Assembly (NCBI RefSeq): GCF_003977685.1
Contig: NZ_RYZH01000013.1
Coordinates: 59,933 to 123,932, forward strand
Direction of reading: 5' to 3'
Length of the DNA: 64,000 bases
From: Tautonia sociabilis
Lineage (GTDB): Bacteria; Planctomycetota; Planctomycetia; Isosphaerales; Isosphaeraceae
In this document: piece by piece, positions 59,621 to 64,000 of the stretch
Numbering within the stretch: position 1 is the first letter of the stretch
Layout: every line of letters begins with the position of its first letter
Translations under genes and position numbers: made by a program
The notes under the pieces: model-generated
What the model saw: only the letters and a program-made list of their open reading frames with translations
Databases searched by the model: none
Told to the model about the DNA's origin: nothing

Positions 59621-60985
59621 ATGGACGAACCGAAGCCCGTCAACCCCGTGATCGAGGAGGACGCCGAGACGAAGTCGCTGCCCCTCTACGCCTGGGTTGT
59701 GCTGGCGGTCGTGCTGGCGATCCCGGCCGGCCTCCTGCTGGGAGCGGACGCCTCGTGGTTCGATCGCCTCCCCGGCTCGGTGCGCCTGGCCCTGTCGGCG
59801 GTCGCGACGGCCCTCGACCTGGCGCCGACGCTCATCATCCGGGCCCTGGGAGCTCTGGCGGCGCCGCTCGTCGTGCTGGCGATCCTCAGCGCCATCGTCA
59901 CCAACGACATCCGGGGACGCCAGGGGGCCCGCATGATGGGCTTCTACCTGCTCAACACCCTGGTGGCGATGGTCATTGGCCTGTCCGCCTCCAACGTCGT
60001 CCAGCCCGGCCAGGGGGCCGACCTCGCCTCCGGGGGGCCGTCGACCGGAGAGGATGCCCGGCTCATCGACCGCCTCATCGACCGCCCCCCTCCCCGAGCG
60101 ATGGCGCCGAGCCGAACGGTTCCCGAGATCATCCTGGAGATGGTCCCCCGCAGCATCGGCGATGCCTTCGTCTCGAACAACCTGGCGCAGCTGGTCCTGT
60201 TCACGGTCGCCGTCGGCATCGCGCTGTCGAGACTCCGCGACGAGCAACGCCAACGGGGGGAGTCGACCTACCGGGCGATGGTCGACGTGCTCACCGTCGG
60301 CTTCGAGCTGATGATGAAGATCCTCCTCTGGGTGGTCGCCCTGGTGCCGATCGCCGTCTTCGGCGTCGTGGCGATCAGCCTGGCGAGGGAGGGGGTCGGC
60401 CTGTTCCTCCGCCTGGGGTGGTTCATCGCCGCGGTGCTCATCGGCTTCGCCTGCCAGGTGGTCTGGTATCTTGCGCAGCTCGGCCTGCTGGGCCGGTTCA
60501 GCCCCCTGCGGTTCCTGGCGGGCACGGCCGACGTGGTCGCCATGACCTTCAGCACGGCCAGCACCGCCGCGACCATTCCGATCACCCTCCGCGCCCTGAC
60601 CGATCGGCTCGGCGTTTCCCGGGCCGCCTCTCAGCTCGCCGCGTGCGTGGGTACGAACTTCAACAACGACGGCACCGCCCTTTACCAGGCGGTGGCCGCC
60701 CTGTTCTTCGCCCAGGCCTACGGCGCGGACCTCTCGCTCGCCGATCAGGTTGTTGTGATGCTGACGACCCTGCTGGCCAGCGTCGGCGCCGGCGGCATCC
60801 CGTCCGGGAGCTTCGTCACGCTGCCGTTGATCTTCGCCGCCGTCCGGCTTCCGGTCGAGGCGATCCCCCTGCTGCTGACGATCGACTGGTTCCTGGACCG
60901 CTGCCGCACGACCGTTAACGTCCTCGGAGACATGACCGTCGCCGTGCTGATCGACCGCTCCGATGCGGGGGGGCCTCCGACGTGA
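59621..60985 (+). CDS. Dicarboxylate/amino acid:cation symporter (DAACS)
   Basis: 454 residues. Glutamate-transporter fold. Hallmarks: LGALAAPLVVLAILSAIV (TM3 end), STASTAATIPITL (serine-rich hairpin HP1), GTNFNNDGTALYQ (substrate and cation site, NMDGT-like), SVGAGGIPSGSFV (HP2), DWFLDRCRTTVNVLGD (TM8 with substrate Asp/Arg). Co-transports Na+ or H+ with acidic substrates. Start ATG 59621 (GAGG upstream). Confidence 0.93.
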   Translation: MDEPKPVNPVIEEDAETKSLPLYAWVVLAVVLAIPAGLLLGADASWFDRLPGSVRLALSAVATALDLAPTLIIRALGALAAPLVVLAILSAIVTNDIRGRQGARMMGFYLLNTLVAMVIGLSASNVVQPGQGADLASGGPSTGEDARLIDRLIDRPPPRAMAPSRTVPEIILEMVPRSIGDAFVSNNLAQLVLFTVAVGIALSRLRDEQRQRGESTYRAMVDVLTVGFELMMKILLWVVALVPIAVFGVVAISLAREGVGLFLRLGWFIAAVLIGFACQVVWYLAQLGLLGRFSPLRFLAGTADVVAMTFSTASTAATIPITLRALTDRLGVSRAASQLAACVGTNFNNDGTALYQAVAALFFAQAYGADLSLADQVVVMLTTLLASVGAGGIPSGSFVTLPLIFAAVRLPVEAIPLLLTIDWFLDRCRTTVNVLGDMTVAVLIDRSDAGGPPT

Positions 60986-60995
60986 GCCTCCCGGC

Positions 60996-62147
60996 TCAGG
61001 AGCCTCCTCGGAGCAGCGATTGGTACAGCTCGACATACCGATCGACAACGACCCGCATGTCGTACTGTTGCCGGATCGCCTCCAGCGCGGAGGTCCCCAG
61101 CGATCGGGCGAACGGCCGGTCTTCCAGCACTCGGAGGATCGCCTCGGCCCATCCCGATCGGTCGTCGGGGGGGACGAGCAGGCCGCTCGGCCCGGGGGCG
61201 AGCAGGTCCGTGTTCCCGCCGATCGCCGAGGCGATGCAGGGCAGCCCGGTCGCCATCGCCTCCAGAAGCGAGTTGCTCATCCCCTCCGCCACGCTCGGCA
61301 GCACGAAGACGTCCGCCGCTCGGAGGTATTCGCTCGGGTCCTCGACGGCTCCCGGGAAGTGGACGCGATCGCCCAGACCCAGGCCCGCCGCCTTCGATGC
61401 CAGCCGATCCCGGTCCGGACCGTCTCCCAGGAGGATCAACTGGGCGTCCGGTCGCCTCCGGGCGACCTCGGCCCAGGCGTCGAGCAGCAGGTCCAGGTTC
61501 TTCTGCGGGTGCAGCCGGCCGGTGAACAGGACCCTCGGGCCAGGAGGCAGCGTTCCCTCGACCGCGCTGGCACCGGGGTGGAACCGGTCGGTCTCCACCC
61601 CGCTGCACATCCGGTGCATCGTGTCCGGCGGGACCCCCAGCGCAAGCCACTGACGCTCGATGTCCTCCGAGATCGCCGCGAACGCGGTATTCCGCAGGGC
61701 GAGCCGGCGCAGCGCGGGGAATCCCTTCGTCCGAGCCATCTCCTCGGCCTCGCCGAAGTAGCCGGAACTGGCCGGCTGCACCAGCGTCGGCACGTCGATC
61801 ACCGCCCGGGCGGCCCCTGTCGCGATCGACTCCCAAAGCCCCTGGTGCGTGTGGATCAGGTCATACGTTCCCCGAAGCCGGTGCAACGCCCGGACGACCC
61901 CCGCCACGAAGGTCAGCCCGAACAACGGCCCGGCCCGCACCGGCTTCACCCAGCGATGGACAAGCACCCCCCGGATCGTCTCGTCCCGAGGCAGCCCTGA
62001 TCCCGGCACCTCCTGGGTGACGACCCGCACCGCATGCCCCCGGCGCACCAGCTCGGCCCCCTGGGCCAGCGCCTGACGCTCGGCGCCGCTGGCGATGGGG
62101 TGGAAGTAGGCCAGCAGGTAGCAGATCCGCAAGGATGATCCCGGCAT
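60996..62147 (-). CDS. GT4-family glycosyltransferase
   Basis: 383 residues. GT-B fold: N-terminal ICYLLAYFHPIASGAERQALAQG acceptor side, GRLHPQKNLDLLLDAW hinge, and EGMSNSLLEAMATGLPCIAS, the donor-binding EX7E motif. Transfers a sugar from a nucleotide donor, probably to a surface glycan. The gene converges on the symporter (10 bp between stops). Acceptor unknown. Confidence 0.93.
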   Translation of the reverse strand: MPGSSLRICYLLAYFHPIASGAERQALAQGAELVRRGHAVRVVTQEVPGSGLPRDETIRGVLVHRWVKPVRAGPLFGLTFVAGVVRALHRLRGTYDLIHTHQGLWESIATGAARAVIDVPTLVQPASSGYFGEAEEMARTKGFPALRRLALRNTAFAAISEDIERQWLALGVPPDTMHRMCSGVETDRFHPGASAVEGTLPPGPRVLFTGRLHPQKNLDLLLDAWAEVARRRPDAQLILLGDGPDRDRLASKAAGLGLGDRVHFPGAVEDPSEYLRAADVFVLPSVAEGMSNSLLEAMATGLPCIASAIGGNTDLLAPGPSGLLVPPDDRSGWAEAILRVLEDRPFARSLGTSALEAIRQQYDMRVVVDRYVELYQSLLRGGS

Positions 62148-62152
62148 CGCGC

Positions 62153-62190
62153 AAAAAAGGGACGGCGCCGGGGGTGTCTCGGCGCCGTCC
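62153..62190 (-). terminator. Rho-independent terminator after the surface-protein gene
   Basis: On minus: an 11-bp perfect stem (62190-62180 with 62170-62160), 9-nt loop, C, then TTTTTT (62158-62153). Ends transcription from the gene stopping at 62241; it lies just before the glycosyltransferase start at 62147, so insulates it. Confidence 0.88.
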
Positions 62191-62240
62191 GCTCCTCCCG
62201 ATCCGATCCGATCCGATTCGGTCCGGTCGGGGAGGTCCGC

Positions 62241-63323
62241 TCAGTAATCCAGCACCAGCTTCGTGTAGTCCCGGCCGAGGCGGTCGTAGATCCGGCCGCC
62301 GACCACCGTGACCTGAGGGTAGGTGCGGGTCGGCTCGTTCTCCGCCTGCCCGGAGACGACGATCGACCAGTCGCCGTCGGGCAGGAATTCCTCAAGCTGG
62401 AACTGGCCCCGGTCGTCGGTGACGGCCCGACGCTCGGCGAAGCTGGAAACCGTGTTCGAGAAGGTCACGACGAGCCCGCTCCGAGGCTGGCCGGTGCGCT
62501 CGTCCCGGACGCGGCCCTGAACCAGTTTCGTCGCCGAGGCGAGGCTCGACCCCGGAACCCCGCCGAAGGCCGGGCGCTGCGACTGTCGCATCTCGAACGG
62601 CTCCGGCAGCGGCAGGATCCCCTCGATCGAGCCGTCCTCTCCCAGGGCCGGCACGTCGGGGGGCGACGTGGGCTCTTGATCGATCGGCTGGGGTTCGGGA
62701 GGCGCCGCGGCCGCCTCGGGGGCGGCAGGCTCGGGCTCGGGGCGGGACTCCAGCGCCGAGGACCGACCCGATCCGGGGGGATTGGTCGACTGTCGAGGCG
62801 GGTTGCTCAGCCTCGGTTCCGATTGCGACCGGGTCGCCGAGGGGGAGGGCGAGGCGGCCGGCGCGTCGATCACCACCGGCGCGCTCGACTCGATCACCGG
62901 CGTGTCATACACGATTCGGGACGGGTAGACGATCGGGTCGGAGTAATACGTCGTCGTCACCACGTCATCGAGGTAATACCGGGTCGGCCGGAGGAGGGTG
63001 CCGCCGACGTAGTAGCGCGTCGGCAAGACGGTCGTCGCGGGCCGGTAGATCGTCGGCGCGAGGGTGTAGCGGGCGGGGCGGTAGACGACCGTGGAGGTCG
63101 GCACCAGGTACGAGGTCGAGATCACCTCGGTCGTCGGCACGACGTACGAGGTGACCGTGGGGACGGCGAAAATCGTCTCGACCGGCACGTCATACACCGT
63201 CGCCCTTGGGCCGAAGAGGCCGTCGAGGAGCCCGAAACCGTTGGCGGCCGCCGGCGTCGGCGGCAGGCTCAGCACCAGGGCCAGCAGGCCCCCGCTCGCG
63301 AGTCGGCGGATCGTCAGGGACAT
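62241..63323 (-). CDS. Secreted Pro/Tyr/Thr-rich surface protein with a beta-sandwich C-terminus
   Basis: 360 residues. Signal peptide (LASGGLLALVLSLPPTPAAA), then about 110 residues dense in Val/Pro/Thr/Tyr with loose repeats (VPTVTSYVVPTT, YLVPTSTVVYRPARY, YRPATTVLPTRYY, RPTRYYLDDVV). A Pro/Ser/Glu linker follows (about 135-235), then a CarboxypepD_reg-like beta domain (VQGRVRDERTGQPRSGLVVTFSN ... DDRGQFQLEEFLPDG). Start ATG 63323 with AGGAG nine bases upstream, not the closer ATG 63332. Likely extracellular or cell-wall structural. Confidence 0.82.
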   Translation of the reverse strand: MSLTIRRLASGGLLALVLSLPPTPAAANGFGLLDGLFGPRATVYDVPVETIFAVPTVTSYVVPTTEVISTSYLVPTSTVVYRPARYTLAPTIYRPATTVLPTRYYVGGTLLRPTRYYLDDVVTTTYYSDPIVYPSRIVYDTPVIESSAPVVIDAPAASPSPSATRSQSEPRLSNPPRQSTNPPGSGRSSALESRPEPEPAAPEAAAAPPEPQPIDQEPTSPPDVPALGEDGSIEGILPLPEPFEMRQSQRPAFGGVPGSSLASATKLVQGRVRDERTGQPRSGLVVTFSNTVSSFAERRAVTDDRGQFQLEEFLPDGDWSIVVSGQAENEPTRTYPQVTVVGGRIYDRLGRDYTKLVLDY

Positions 63324-63577
63324 GGGTGTCATCTCCTGGGACATCGGGGCGGCCGCCGCCTCGCTCCGCGAAGCGGGGCCGCCGGATCGATCGATCCGAT
63401 CACCATAAACCATACCACCCGGATCGACCGGAACAAGCGGCTCGATCGCCCGCCTCCCCGAACGATCGCGGGGGCCTGGCCGGGAACAACGACCACAAAT
63501 TGCATGCCGGCCCGGCGTCTGCGAAGATCGGAAGGAACGCTCTCCCCTCCCCGACCCCGATCCTGGAGGATGGCCCC

Positions 63578-63853
63578 ATGAGCCGGACCCGGTCCGCGTC
63601 CGACGTCCTGGAGCGCGACTTCCTGGAGATCCGCTCCCGGATCCTCGACCTCGCCGCCGCTCTCGATCGCCTGGATCGGGCCGCCGATCGGCCCCGGGTC
63701 GAGGACGACCCTCGCCTCGATCGCGTCCGGAAGGCCCTGGAAATCCTCCGACGCGAAGATCCCGCCCGCGCCGAGGCTGTCCAGCTTCTGTTCTCCGACC
63801 CTTACGAGGAAGGCTGGCGGGCCCGGCTGCCGGTTGCCCCCCGAATTGGCTGA
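63578..63853 (+). CDS. Small unknown helical protein
   Basis: 91 residues from ATG 63578 with GGAGG upstream. Predicted mostly helical with charged heptad-like stretches (LEIRSRILDLAAALDRLDRA, VRKALEILRREDPARAEAVQLLF). No family recognised. Divergent from the surface-protein gene. Confidence 0.65.
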   Translation: MSRTRSASDVLERDFLEIRSRILDLAAALDRLDRAADRPRVEDDPRLDRVRKALEILRREDPARAEAVQLLFSDPYEEGWRARLPVAPRIG

Positions 63854-64000
63854 GTCGGGCCTCGCCAGGACAGCCTGCCGTCGCTCCTCTCGGCTTCCGA
63901 GCGAGGCGGCCGGTACGCCCCCCGATCCCGGGGACCTGGCGGCTCGGTGGGACTTCGACCATAATCAATCGAGCCGCCCAATCGACCCCGGGGCGATCCC
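63854..64000. other. Window end, likely upstream region of next gene
   Basis: 147 bp with no gene start. A CATAAT box at 63960-63965 may be the -10 of a promoter for a gene beyond the window. Confidence 0.3.

Overview
The window is high-GC DNA (roughly 70 percent by eye) from a Gram-negative planctomycete, most likely an Isosphaeraceae relative. The signs are a Ser/Thr kinase with the planctomycete-type N-terminal region, secreted isochorismatase, deacetylase, ceramidase-like and TIM-barrel proteins in short runs, a Pro/Tyr/Thr-rich surface protein, PPi-type phosphofructokinase, LpxA, and outer-membrane export and type II secretion parts. Nearly every gene has long antisense open frames, as expected at this GC content. 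No tRNA, rRNA or CRISPR was seen.

Layout. 1-4190: end of a glutamine-rich repeat protein, a strong terminator, nadB, then rplM-rpsI. 4164-8854: a compact, lower-GC integrated element inserted in the last codons of rpsI, bounded by 24-bp direct repeats (22 identical). It carries a tyrosine integrase, an excisionase, an HUH-type replication protein, a winged-helix protein overlapping it, and three small unknown genes. 8888-8933 is probably the original rpsI terminator, left behind at the far end. 8938-12653: a potassium channel with RCK domains and a sugar ABC permease plus binding protein with no ATPase nearby. 12876-23178: HD hydrolase (+), then on the minus strand alaS, an HtrA-like protease, recA with a good promoter, thpR, a PfkB kinase, a small secreted protein and gltX.

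23388-27738: an incomplete ebo gene set (eboE, eboC, eboF on plus; eboB converging from minus), with eboB at the end of a minus-strand run holding a cupin, a Tat-exported polysaccharide deacetylase and an isochorismatase-like hydrolase. 30658-36129: a double-ACT regulator, a secreted TIM-barrel protein, topoisomerase III and two small unknown genes. 36443-40335: 6-phosphogluconate dehydrogenase, PPi-dependent phosphofructokinase and a HAD phosphatase, all on minus, a central-carbon group.

40855-49732: Ser/Thr kinase, a nucleoside-diphosphate-sugar epimerase-like protein (TIGR01777 type), an alpha/beta hydrolase, a SAM methyltransferase and a GH3-type acyl-adenylating enzyme, converging on an acyl carrier protein and a type I phosphodiesterase; then a polysaccharide-export lipoprotein. 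49755-63853: an HExxH-bearing small protein, three transporters in tandem, a ceramidase-like hydrolase, lpxA, a GspF-type secretion protein, a dicarboxylate symporter, a GT4 glycosyltransferase, a surface protein with a very clear terminator, and a short unknown gene.

The best candidate for something undescribed is the 4.67-kb element in rpsI: it regenerates the S9 C-terminus with synonymous codons and appears to bring its own terminator at the same distance as the host's.
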